From Sedimentisphaerales bacterium (lineage in GTDB: Bacteria; Planctomycetota; Phycisphaerae; Sedimentisphaerales; Anaerobacaceae), in contig JAFGTU010000208.1 in the NCBI GenBank assembly GCA_016933985.1, forward strand, positions 1-11,532: DNA of 11,532 bases, written 5' to 3'. The translations under genes were made by a program, and so were the position numbers. Positions 1 to 6,624 of this stretch are shown one piece after another. The notes under the pieces are model-generated. The model saw only the letters and a program-made list of their open reading frames with translations, was not told the DNA's origin and did no database searches. Every line of letters starts with the position of its first letter. Within the stretch, counting starts at the first letter, position 1.

Positions 1-2420
1 CCCCAGAGAATACAGTTGGTCAGGTAAAGGGCTCCGCTGTGCACATAGATGCCTCCACCATACTCTGCGGCCTCATTGTCTGCGATGGTGCAATTGGTCA
101 ATACCAGATCATTAACATAAAGATCATCGGCGGCCAGGCCGCCTCCGTTCAGGACGGCCGAATTGTTCGCGATTACGCAGTTGCTCAGAGTCGGACATTC
201 ATGATGGATGTATATTCCCCCGCCCTCACTTCCGGCGAAGTTCCGGCTGAAGGTGCAACCTGTCAAAGTCGGCCTGCTATAAATGCTGTACATCCCGCCG
301 CCCCTAAAGGCGGCCAAGTTGCCGGTGAAAGTGCAATTCTGCAGCATCGGGCTGCTGGACGAGCCATTGAACATGCCGCCGCCGAGATACCCGTAATCAA
401 ACTCGCCATTGGCGTTTCCGCCTGTAATCGCCAGGCCGTCGAGGACGGCAGTCTCGTCGATTGCGCCTCCACTGTAGATACTATATACAACATGGTAGCT
501 GTTTTCTGCATTATTGCTGAATCCGTCATCGTCGCCGGCCAGGTCGCCGCTTAAAACCGTTTCATACAATTTGACGTTCCTGTCATCGGGATCGGCCGCA
601 CCAAGGCCGGCATATCCGCCCTTAATAGTCACTCCGTTGGCGGGATGAAACGCCGCGATACGGTCGCCCGGCACCATCCTGGAACCCTCATCGGGCCTGT
701 AAATGCCCCGCGCCACGCGAATCTCCCAGATTTGAGGATTTGAGATTGCTATTTGCAGGGCGTCCTGCAGACAGTTGTAGGCCTTGACCCAGGTCATTCC
801 ATCGCCGGAACCGGTCGCATCGTCATCGACAAGCACTATCCCGGTTGTCGGTTCGTTGTCCTGTTCGCGGACGGTGACGCCGACCGGCCGCAACCCGCCG
901 CCCTCGGCCCGGATCAGGGCTGCGCTATTGAGATAGTCCTGATCTTCGGCTGCCGAGACCGTGACTGTTTGAGGCATCCAGTAGTCTGTCGAATCAAAGA
1001 AGAGCGTATCGCCGGAGACTACGGTGATGTCCGCATCTCCCGATTCAAACACCACGGTAATCTCTACTCTTGTCTGCGGGTCCATCGCCAGGGATACGTC
1101 GAATGAGTTCGTCCCAGCCTCGGGGACAGTCAGCGACTCTGTGCCGAGCAATATGGCCTGGTTTTCCCCCTCAAAAGCGCCTATATCAACTACACCATCG
1201 GTTATACGCGTGCTGCCGTCGAGGTCGCTAACCAGACCGTCCGGGACAGAGGCGTTGTCGCCTGCATTCAAACACGTTGAGCCGGGCAGAAGCCGGGGAT
1301 TATCGTCGATAGTGCCGAAGACGTTGTCGGCGCCGTCGGCATCGGCCAGCAGCGGATCGGCACCCGTGTTGCCGATCCCGCCAAGGTCCCCGTTCCAGCC
1401 CTGGATGCAGCAGAAATTGACTTTGATAATAGGCTTCCAGCCACCGATCTGTGCAGATTGACCGGCCCCGTTTTCATCCCAGTTCCCCCAGAATATGCAG
1501 TTGGTTACAATTGCGTCGCCATTAGAAACGGAGACAGCTCCAGCATCACCGTACCCGGCAGAGTTTCCGCAAAAAGTGCAGTTAATCAGCGTCATATCGC
1601 CGTAGCCATGGATTGCACCGCCCGCCTCTGAGGTAAGGTTGCCCGTGAAGGAACAGTTGATGAATCTCACAGCTTCTCCGCCGTCGTGGTCCACCGCGCC
1701 GCCGATGCCGCTGCCGGGTCTGCCGGCACAGTTGGACGTGAATCTGCAGTTTGTAGCGACAAGTGCGCTGCGGTAGCGATTCCAGATAGCGCCGCCGTAA
1801 GCCGTTGCCCAGTTCCCTGTGAAGGTGCAATTGACCAATGTCGCTCCGTCGCCGCTATTGCACATACCGCCGCCGCCGCAATATGGATAAGAGCCGTCGG
1901 CGTAACCGGCCTTAATCGTAAAGCCGTCCAGAACCGCTGTTTCATCCGTGTCGCCGGCCGTGACCACATTGTAGCTGTTCTCCGCTCGGGTACGTTCCGT
2001 TACATACTCTACAGGTAAGGCCTTGGCAAAATCATTCCCAAGCAAGTCGCCGCTGAGAACAGTCTCAAACTCCCGAACATCGCGCGCATCAGGGTCCGGT
2101 TCTCCATATCCGGCATAGCCTCCGTAAATGGCTACTCCGCTGATGAGTTGAAAGGTAGCTTCCCGGTCGCCCGGTGTATTGCCTCCCCCCTGATCCGGTG
2201 CGTAAACCCCCTGAGCCACCCGAATCTCGTCGCCTTCCGAGGCCGCCCCCAGAGCATCCTGCAGACGGTTGTAAGCATTTGCCCAGCTTGAGCCGTCAAT
2301 AGCACCGGCCGCGTCGCCATCGACGTAGATGATCTGCCCTGCAAGAGTCGTGCCCGCCAAGACCGGCAGAAACATCGATATCAGCAGACAAGTCCACAAT
2401 TGAGCTGCACTTATCACCAT
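1..2420 (-). CDS. Secreted two-module parallel beta-helix protein with Calx-beta-like domain (3' end beyond window)
   Basis: The frame is open without a stop for 806 codons from ATG at 2420 to the window edge, so the C-terminus is missing. The start follows an AAGGA Shine-Dalgarno-like site 4 bases upstream. Residues 1-28 look like a Sec signal peptide, with a hydrophobic run LLISMFLPVLAG. Module 1 (about 30-415) begins IIYVDGDAAG and carries repeated rungs such as NCTFTGN (197-203), NCSFTGN, NCTFCGN and NCIFWGN, typical of right-handed beta-helix repeats. Residues about 420-525 (TVPEAGTNSFDVSL onward) look like a Calx-beta-type domain. Module 2 restarts near 529 (VLVDDDATGSGDG) and repeats the same order: LQDAL, IRVA, PGDR, GGYAG, ETVLSGDL, ENSY, TAVLDG, then rungs. 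Such proteins are usually cell-surface or extracellular; substrate and anchoring are unknown, since the tail is outside the window. Enzymatic (lyase-like) and structural roles both remain possible. I recognise the fold but not a specific gene. Confidence 0.85.
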   Translation of the reverse strand, partial: MVISAAQLWTCLLISMFLPVLAGTTLAGQIIYVDGDAAGAIDGSSWANAYNRLQDALGAASEGDEIRVAQGVYAPDQGGGNTPGDREATFQLISGVAIYGGYAGYGEPDPDARDVREFETVLSGDLLGNDFAKALPVEYVTERTRAENSYNVVTAGDTDETAVLDGFTIKAGYADGSYPYCGGGGMCNSGDGATLVNCTFTGNWATAYGGAIWNRYRSALVATNCRFTSNCAGRPGSGIGGAVDHDGGEAVRFINCSFTGNLTSEAGGAIHGYGDMTLINCTFCGNSAGYGDAGAVSVSNGDAIVTNCIFWGNWDENGAGQSAQIGGWKPIIKVNFCCIQGWNGDLGGIGNTGADPLLADADGADNVFGTIDDNPRLLPGSTCLNAGDNASVPDGLVSDLDGSTRITDGVVDIGAFEGENQAILLGTESLTVPEAGTNSFDVSLAMDPQTRVEITVVFESGDADITVVSGDTLFFDSTDYWMPQTVTVSAAEDQDYLNSAALIRAEGGGLRPVGVTVREQDNEPTTGIVLVDDDATGSGDGMTWVKAYNCLQDALQIAISNPQIWEIRVARGIYRPDEGSRMVPGDRIAAFHPANGVTIKGGYAGLGAADPDDRNVKLYETVLSGDLAGDDDGFSNNAENSYHVVYSIYSGGAIDETAVLDGLAITGGNANGEFDYGYLGGGMFNGSSSSPMLQNCTFTGNLAAFRGGGMYSIYSRPTLTGCTFSRNFAGSEGGGIYIHHECPTLSNCVIANNSAVLNGGGLAADDLYVNDLVLTNCTIADNEAAEYGGGIYVHSGALYLTNCILW

Positions 2421-2639
2421 CCGATCCTTCCCACAGCCCGCCGCAGAGACCCAATGGCTCCACGAGTATAGCCACCACGGATTATTATCGGCCGGCCAGC
2501 GCAAAGGTGTGAGCACGAAGTCCTCGAAGTCGGCCGCAAAATCGCCATTTATATCCCCTGCATATGCGGTTGGACGGGCCTCTTGGCCGGGCTGTGACCC
2601 GCCGGCCGCCAAGGCCCTAAAGCACCTGCTACCTATTTC
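2421..2639 (-). other. In-frame dockerin-like coding segment upstream of the beta-helix gene
   Basis: The beta-helix reading frame stays open for 73 codons upstream of its ATG, back to a TAA at 2640-2642, with no in-frame ATG. The segment encodes GDINGDFAADFEDFV; positions 2520-2555 hold the 12-residue loop D-I-N-G-D-F-A-A-D-F-E-D, which fits the calcium-binding loop of a dockerin type I repeat (acidic or Asn ligands at 1, 3, 5, 9, 12). It is followed by a Trp-rich stretch (NPWWLYSWSHW). Dockerin repeats normally sit at protein C-termini, so this may be the remnant of a neighbouring gene's end. Alternatively, it may be an N-terminal extension initiated at a non-ATG codon such as TTG at 2612. 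Neither reading is proven. Confidence 0.45.
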
Positions 2640-2642
2640 TTA

Positions 2643-2890
2643 TTCGTCCACACACCCCTTAATGATGCGCCGCGGACGTCAAAAGTAACGCTTTTTCCTG
2701 CAAGATTCGCGCAAAATTACAAAAGATGGGTTCATCTGGATAATGCGTAATCCTTCATGACCCACCCTTGGCCTTTTCTCATTCTTTACACGCCTCAACT
2801 TCGGAGCCTTTTGTATGAGATCTGTCTCTCCGAAGTGAATGACATGGGAATTGTGTCTCGCAAATCTTTTGCTGACAAGGGCTTGGGCAA
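2643..2890. other. Gene-free spacer between tRNA-Val and the beta-helix gene
   Basis: I see no credible coding sequence here on either strand. The stretch is less GC-rich than its neighbours and contains the inverted repeat listed separately at 2798-2836. A weak sigma70-like pair on the minus strand (TTGTCA, 17 bases, CACAAT, starting near 2878) is possible but not convincing. The promoter of the beta-helix gene should lie in or near this spacer. Confidence 0.5.
2798..2836. repeat. Perfect 9-bp inverted repeat (stem-loop or operator candidate)
   Basis: ACTTCGGAG at 2798-2806 is exactly complementary to CTCCGAAGT at 2828-2836, with a 21-base loop. Neither strand has a T-run after the stem, so it does not look like an intrinsic terminator. 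It could be a protein-binding site or a transcript-end hairpin downstream of the tRNA. Confidence 0.4.
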
Positions 2891-2964
2891 TGGGCGGTAC
2901 TGGACTTGAACCAGTGACCTCCTGCGTGTCGAGCAGGCGCTCTAGCCAACTGAGCTAACCGCCC
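2891..2964 (-). tRNA. tRNA-Val (anticodon GAC)
   Basis: A full cloverleaf can be folded on the minus strand. The acceptor stem GGGCGGT/ACCGCCC has 7 pairs, the D-stem is GCTC/GAGC, the anticodon stem CCTGC/GCAGG has 5 pairs, and the T-stem is ACTGG/CCAGT with loop TTCAAGT. The discriminator base is A at 2891, and the 3' CCA is not encoded. The anticodon loop is TCGACAC, which puts GAC at 2928-2930 and makes it valine; A35, C36 and A73 agree with known valine identity elements. The loop is odd: position 33 is C (genomic 2931) instead of the nearly universal U. The gene lies between the last pseudopilin gene and the beta-helix gene, on the same strand. Confidence 0.93.
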
Positions 2965-2968
2965 TTCC

Positions 2969-2992
2969 GAGCGTTATACTGCAGTATCGCTC
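2969..2992. repeat. Imperfect hairpin upstream of tRNA-Val
   Basis: GAGCG at 2969-2973 pairs with CGCTC at 2988-2992, and an inner palindrome (ATACTG/CAGTAT, 2976-2987) extends the stem after a 2-base bulge. There is no T-run on the minus strand, so a terminator role for the pilin operon is doubtful. It overlaps the candidate -10 box of the tRNA promoter. Confidence 0.35.
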
Positions 2993-3011
2993 AAAAGGAT
3001 TGAAGAGTCAA
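2983..3011 (-). promoter_or_regulatory. Candidate sigma70-type promoter of tRNA-Val
   Basis: On the minus strand TTGACT (3006-3011, 5 of 6 to the consensus -35) is separated by exactly 17 bases from GATACT (2983-2988, 4 of 6 to the consensus -10). Transcription would start near 2976, about a dozen bases before the mature tRNA 5' end at 2964. It sits just after the pseudopilin stop codon at 3017, so the tRNA probably has its own transcript. Confidence 0.4.
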
Positions 3012-3016
3012 GGCTC

Positions 3017-3535
3017 TTAGTCGAGATTTCTTCTTATTACCGCTGCTGCAGATAGTTTCTCTTCTGTGCCGCCTGCTGTAACCGTCAAGGCAATCTGGAC
3101 GCTTCTTACCTTGGTCACTGCGCCTTCGACGACAATGTCCTTTGTGAAGGTTGCGGCCTTGACGTTTTCGCATAACCTATAGTCAGGGTCCGTTGTGTCG
3201 CCGTTTGTGACCAAGTACAGAGTCTTGGCCGTGCCGTCGTATCGATATGTCAGGTCTTTACCGTCGGCCGTTATCATCGTGCACTCGTTGGTCGCGGAAT
3301 TGGGATCGACGGCGGTCGCCGTGCGAAGCTGGCTTGTTATGCGGAACAGGGCCTGCCTGGCGCCGTTGATGGCCCTGTAAATCTCTTCGTTCTCGCGGTA
3401 GTTAATGACCGAAGCGTTGAACGCCACTGCTACGGCGGCGAGCAGCATCGCCGTGATCGCCAGGGCAACAAGCAGCTCAACAAGGGTGAAGCCCGACCTG
3501 ATCGGATGTCGTATTTCGTATGTCGCATGTCGCAT
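3017..3535 (-). CDS. Type IV filament minor pseudopilin, GspJ/PilW-like
   Basis: This 172-residue protein starts with a class III prepilin signal. A short basic leader ends in RSG, followed by FTLVELLVALAITAMLL, with the conserved Glu at mature position 5. Prepilin peptidase should cut after the Gly at residue 15 and methylate the new Phe. The hydrophobic helix (about 16-40) leads into a globular domain with YRENEEIYRAINGARQALF, resembling GspJ/PilW-type pseudopilins, and a C-terminal beta-rich part. Such proteins sit at the tip of pili or secretion pseudopili. It is the last gene of the cluster, 136 bases after the preceding pseudopilin gene. The ribosome-binding site is weak, and the start codon lies inside a heptamer tandem repeat. 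Assignment to J/W rather than H is a judgement from sequence feel, not alignment. Confidence 0.82.
   Translation of the reverse strand: MRHATYEIRHPIRSGFTLVELLVALAITAMLLAAVAVAFNASVINYRENEEIYRAINGARQALFRITSQLRTATAVDPNSATNECTMITADGKDLTYRYDGTAKTLYLVTNGDTTDPDYRLCENVKAATFTKDIVVEGAVTKVRSVQIALTVTAGGTEEKLSAAAVIRRNLD
3501..3535 (-). repeat. Heptanucleotide tandem repeat over a pseudopilin start codon
   Basis: Read on the minus strand the units are ATGCGAC, ATGCGAC, ATACGAA, ATACGAC, ATCCGAT: five consecutive 7-mers with consensus ATRCGAC. They include the start codon of the downstream gene and encode its leader (MRHATYEIRHP). The unit length is not a multiple of three. Confidence 0.75.
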
Positions 3536-3592
3536 GGTTATTTCCGTAATCGGCGGTTTTTGACTTCTCTGATTACTTCGCGTTCTGTCGAG

Positions 3593-3620
3593 TTCCGTTC
3601 TTCCTTCTTGGCTCTTAACT
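3593..3620 (-). repeat. Degenerate heptamer repeat between the two pseudopilin genes
   Basis: On the minus strand the sequence divides into AGTTAAG, AGCCAAG, AAGGAAG, AACGGAA: four adjacent 7-mers sharing an A-rich pattern. It lies in the 136-base spacer (3536-3671), which otherwise holds no gene I can support. Confidence 0.4.
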
Positions 3621-3671
3621 CCCGCCCTCGCGAAAATGGCAGAGGGTTCAATTCCGCTTTCTTGGGCGCCG

Positions 3672-4148
3672 TTAGTACCGCGCCCTGATCCAGCTCGCCG
3701 AACTGATTTCCGTGGAGTTCATCAGCACACTTGCGGTCACACGGACAAATGCCGTGCTGTGGTCGGCTGCCAGCAGAGCGAAATTAGAGGCGCTTACGTT
3801 CTCAACGGTTATCTGCTGCGTAAAGGCGGTGAAATCCGTCAATGTTGTTCTATGGGCGCTGATCGGCGGAGAGAAAACCGCACCGTCGAAATCGTCGAGG
3901 TCATCGTAGGCCGCCACTGTCGCCTCCTCGGGGCCGAAGGTCGTCGTCTCTGTCTGCGGGTCGATCACCGCCAGCGTGGCGGTAAGCTCTTTGATCTGCT
4001 CAAGAAGAAACTCCGCCGTCGAAAGGTCTGTGCCGGCGCCGTTGGCCCTGGTAAAGGCCGCATTCGCCCCGAGAAGAGCTGCTATCGCCAAACCGACAAG
4101 CAGTATCGCAAATAGCACTTCAACAAGCGAAAAACCGTTGCTTTTCAT
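3672..4148 (-). CDS. Type IV filament minor pseudopilin, GspI/PilV-like
   Basis: The protein has 158 residues. Its N-terminus MKSNG/FSLVEVLFAILLVGLAI is a canonical prepilin signal with a very short leader, cleavage after Gly5 and Glu at mature position 5, followed by a transmembrane and assembly helix to about residue 28. The rest (STAEFLLEQIKELTA, then a mostly beta region) fits a small globular pseudopilin head, close to GspI/PilV in length and in its LVEVLFAILL helix. It would be inserted in the inner membrane, processed by a prepilin peptidase not present here, and placed at the tip of the filament. A purine-rich AGGGA lies just before the ATG. It follows the platform gene after 90 bases, a gap that contains a stem-loop, and precedes the GspJ/PilW-like gene. 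Confidence 0.83.
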   Translation of the reverse strand: MKSNGFSLVEVLFAILLVGLAIAALLGANAAFTRANGAGTDLSTAEFLLEQIKELTATLAVIDPQTETTTFGPEEATVAAYDDLDDFDGAVFSPPISAHRTTLTDFTAFTQQITVENVSASNFALLAADHSTAFVRVTASVLMNSTEISSASWIRARY

Positions 4149-4195
4149 CTTTCCCTACCCCATTCGGCAACCTAAGTTTGTCCTGCAATTCCTTT

Positions 4196-4233
4196 GCTAC
4201 TCTGCGAAGCAGCAGGTTGTTTCGCCACGTAGC
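4196..4233. repeat. Stem-loop between pilC and the pseudopilin genes
   Basis: GCTAC (4196-4200) pairs with GTAGC (4229-4233), and GCGAA (4204-4208) pairs with TTCGC (4221-4225). This gives two 5-bp stems with a symmetrical 3x3 internal loop and a 12-base terminal loop. It begins 5 bases after the pilC stop codon on the transcript. No T-run follows, so it is more likely an mRNA processing or stability element, or a weak attenuator, than a full terminator. Confidence 0.4.
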
Positions 4234-4238
4234 ACGAG

Positions 4239-5459
4239 CTATTTCCCCATAACCAGGCTCGACATCTTGAAGATCGGCAGGATGATGCTCATGGCGATGA
4301 ATCCGACCAGAACGCCCATGACACAAATCATAATCGGCTCAATCATGGACGTCACGGTCTTGATCACTGTCTTGAGCTCTCTTGCGTAATAGTTGGATAC
4401 ATCTCGCAAGACGTCCCCCATTGTGCCGGATTCTTCCCCGCTGCGTATCATCTGCACCACGTTGCCCGGCATCAGATTGTACTGACCCAGGCTCGATGCG
4501 ATCTTCTTACCCTGCTTTACTTCCTGGTGCACCCCGAGCCACATCCTCTTGTACAAGACGTTCCCGGCGATTTGCGCGGTAATCGAAATCGTGCTGAGGA
4601 TCGGAACGCCTGAGCGTATCAGAACTCCCATTGTGTGCAGGCTTCTGGTAATGTAAAGACTTCGACACAGCGTCTTAATCAGCGGCAGCGACAGCTTTGT
4701 CTTGTCCCACCACAGTCGCCCCGCCGTAGTCCCGATGAAATACCAAAACGACCAAAGAGCCGCTCCTACGCCCGGAACGATGAAATACCAATAGCCTCTC
4801 AGAAACGCACTGCTGGCCATGAGAATCTTAGTGGGTCTGGGAAGCAAATGTTCTTTCCCTGCAAATATCGCGGTGAACCTCGGCAGCACGAAACACAACA
4901 GGAAAACCGTTACTGTAACGGCCATAACCGCTATTATGACCGGATACACCATCGCCCCTTTGACCTGAGATCGCGTCTCGGCCTCGGAGTCGAGGTACTC
5001 GGCCAGTTTCTGGAGCATTGAGCTGAGCGAGCCGGAGACCTCCGCCGCCGCTACCATATTGACATATAGATTGTTGAATATCTCTGGGTGCTCCGTCAGG
5101 GCCTGCGAGAAGCTCTGACCGGCTTCAATCCGGTTTTTCAGATCCGTTATTATGGCCTTGAATTTCAGATTTGTAACCTGGCCAGCTATCGACTCAAGAG
5201 ATTCCTGAAGGCTTATCCCGGCCCGTATCATCACGGCAAGCTGGTTCGTGAAGTTGAGGATGTCTTTTCTGCCGGGTCCCAGCTCGACCCTGAAATTCTT
5301 GACTCTATCCCACCCGCCCGGCTTGCCCGCCGACCGAGTTGTCTCCGACGATGAGCCAGACTCCACGGTTGCCTGCCGCGCCTGCCGAGACTCTTGCTGC
5401 CGATGCGGCCTTTCGGCAACGGCAACACCTGCATTGTTGTCTGGATGTTCTTCGAACAT
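4239..5459 (-). CDS. pilC: Type IV pilus / type II secretion inner-membrane platform protein (PilC/GspF)
   Basis: This 406-residue protein has the two-fold T2SSF architecture. The first cytoplasmic repeat starts near 68 (FTNQLAVMIRAGISLQESLE), with a first membrane segment at about 171-197 and another at about 221-245. The second cytoplasmic repeat is near 270-370 (LHTMGVLIRSGVPILSTI ... MIRSGEESG), and the last membrane segment is at about 372-396 (MICVMGVLVGFIAMSIILP). The first 60 residues are a low-complexity polar extension. PilC/GspF is the membrane platform that couples the cytoplasmic ATPases to pilin extraction and insertion. The start is 11 bases after the pilT stop, with AAGG about 10 bases before the ATG, so the two genes are almost certainly co-transcribed. 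Its length matches the family. Confidence 0.93.
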   Translation of the reverse strand: MFEEHPDNNAGVAVAERPHRQQESRQARQATVESGSSSETTRSAGKPGGWDRVKNFRVELGPGRKDILNFTNQLAVMIRAGISLQESLESIAGQVTNLKFKAIITDLKNRIEAGQSFSQALTEHPEIFNNLYVNMVAAAEVSGSLSSMLQKLAEYLDSEAETRSQVKGAMVYPVIIAVMAVTVTVFLLCFVLPRFTAIFAGKEHLLPRPTKILMASSAFLRGYWYFIVPGVGAALWSFWYFIGTTAGRLWWDKTKLSLPLIKTLCRSLYITRSLHTMGVLIRSGVPILSTISITAQIAGNVLYKRMWLGVHQEVKQGKKIASSLGQYNLMPGNVVQMIRSGEESGTMGDVLRDVSNYYARELKTVIKTVTSMIEPIMICVMGVLVGFIAMSIILPIFKMSSLVMGK

Positions 5460-5470
5460 ATTATCACGCC

Positions 5471-6580
5471 TTATGAATTAGCCGTTACTACGTCGGGCGA
5501 CTGCACTATTTCAATTTCATCCATGGGAACGAGCGTCTTTTCCATCTTGCCCGGATTGCACGAGCGGTTTATCGCCTCTTCTCTGTCTATATAGCCCTTG
5601 GAGTACATATCCGCGATGCTGTGATCGAGGTTTTGCATCCCGAGCCGTCTTGAGGTTTCTATGATGTTTGGAATTTCGTAAATTCTGTTTTCACGAATGC
5701 AGTTTCTTGCCGCCGATGTGCACAGCAGGATTTCCGTGGCGGGCACCATGCCGGGCTCGTCTATCCTTTTGAAAAGAGTTTGAGAAACCACGGCCTGAAG
5801 CGTGTTTGCCACCATGCTCCGTATCTGATTCTGCTGGGCGGCGGGGTAGATGTCGATGATTCGATCCACGGTCTGAGAGGCGTTAACGGTGTGCAGAGTG
5901 CTGAAGACAAGGTGCCCAGTTTCCGCCGCCGTAATCGTGAAACTTGTTGTCTCGAGGTCTCTCATTTCGCCGACCATGATGATATCAGGGTCTTGCCGCA
6001 GAACGTGCTTGAGCCCCGACCCAAACGAGGGGCAATCGGAGCCGATTTCCCGCTGCTCTATCATGCTGTTGTCATTATCGATCATGTACTCGATCGGGTC
6101 TTCGAGGGTGATGATGCGCTTTCTGTACTTGCGGTTTATGGCCCCGAGCATCGCCGCCAACGTCGTGCTCTTGCCCGAGCCCGTATGCCCCGTTACAAGA
6201 ACAAGCCCTCTGGGAAGATTTATCAGCTCCTTGACGATCGGAGGCAGGTGCAAATCGTCAATATCGAGGACCTGGTTCGCTATAACCCTGAAAGATATCG
6301 CTATTGTGTCTTTCTGAACGTGCGCGTTGACACGAAATCGCGTCCCATCGTCGATGCTCGTTGAGAAATCCAGGTCCTTTATTTCGAGGTATTTCTTGAA
6401 CCTTTCCGGACCGACCATGGAGACAACCATTTCTTTGGCGTCTTCATTTGATACGGCCGGCAGGTCCAGATCGATCAGCTCGGTGTTCTTTCGCAATACC
6501 GGAGCCATGCCAACATTGATGTGTACGTCACTGGCCCCGTTTTCTATGGCCGTTGCCAATATCGCTCTTATGTCAATCAT
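5471..6580 (-). CDS. pilT: Pilus retraction ATPase PilT
   Basis: The protein has 369 residues, with a short PAS-like N-domain (GASDVHINVGMAPVLR) and no zinc-finger or long N-domain, as expected for PilT. Visible motifs are Walker A GHTGSGKST (131-139), the Asp box RIITLEDPIE (155-164), Walker B LRQDPDIIMVGEMRD (194-208) and the His box ETGHLVFSTLHT (220-231). PilT hexamers depolymerise pili at the PilC platform and power twitching-type movement or DNA uptake. The C-terminal motif known in PilT as AIRNLIRE reads AARNCIRE (290-297). The tail after about 340 (MEKTLVPMDEIEIV) is longer than the core needs. The gene begins 44 bases after pilB and has AAGGG as ribosome-binding site. Its presence argues for a dynamic pilus rather than a pure type II secretion system. 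Confidence 0.93.
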   Translation of the reverse strand: MIDIRAILATAIENGASDVHINVGMAPVLRKNTELIDLDLPAVSNEDAKEMVVSMVGPERFKKYLEIKDLDFSTSIDDGTRFRVNAHVQKDTIAISFRVIANQVLDIDDLHLPPIVKELINLPRGLVLVTGHTGSGKSTTLAAMLGAINRKYRKRIITLEDPIEYMIDNDNSMIEQREIGSDCPSFGSGLKHVLRQDPDIIMVGEMRDLETTSFTITAAETGHLVFSTLHTVNASQTVDRIIDIYPAAQQNQIRSMVANTLQAVVSQTLFKRIDEPGMVPATEILLCTSAARNCIRENRIYEIPNIIETSRRLGMQNLDHSIADMYSKGYIDREEAINRSCNPGKMEKTLVPMDEIEIVQSPDVVTANS

Positions 6581-6624
6581 TTCACGAACCCTTCGACAGA
6601 CTCATCTTTTCTCTTTATTGTCTC

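Noticed and set aside
39..554. 171-residue plus-strand open frame
   Set aside because: It is antisense to the beta-helix repeats, whose minus-strand frame is open for more than 800 codons with coherent repeated motifs.
2663..2690. TTGACG followed by CATCAT as a promoter for the beta-helix gene
   Set aside because: The spacing is only about 10 bases, and no acceptable -10 box lies at 16-18 bases.
2860..2872. GCAAA-TCT-TTTGC short inverted repeat downstream of the tRNA
   Set aside because: It has only 5 bp with a 3-base loop, no T-run, and is short enough to arise by chance.
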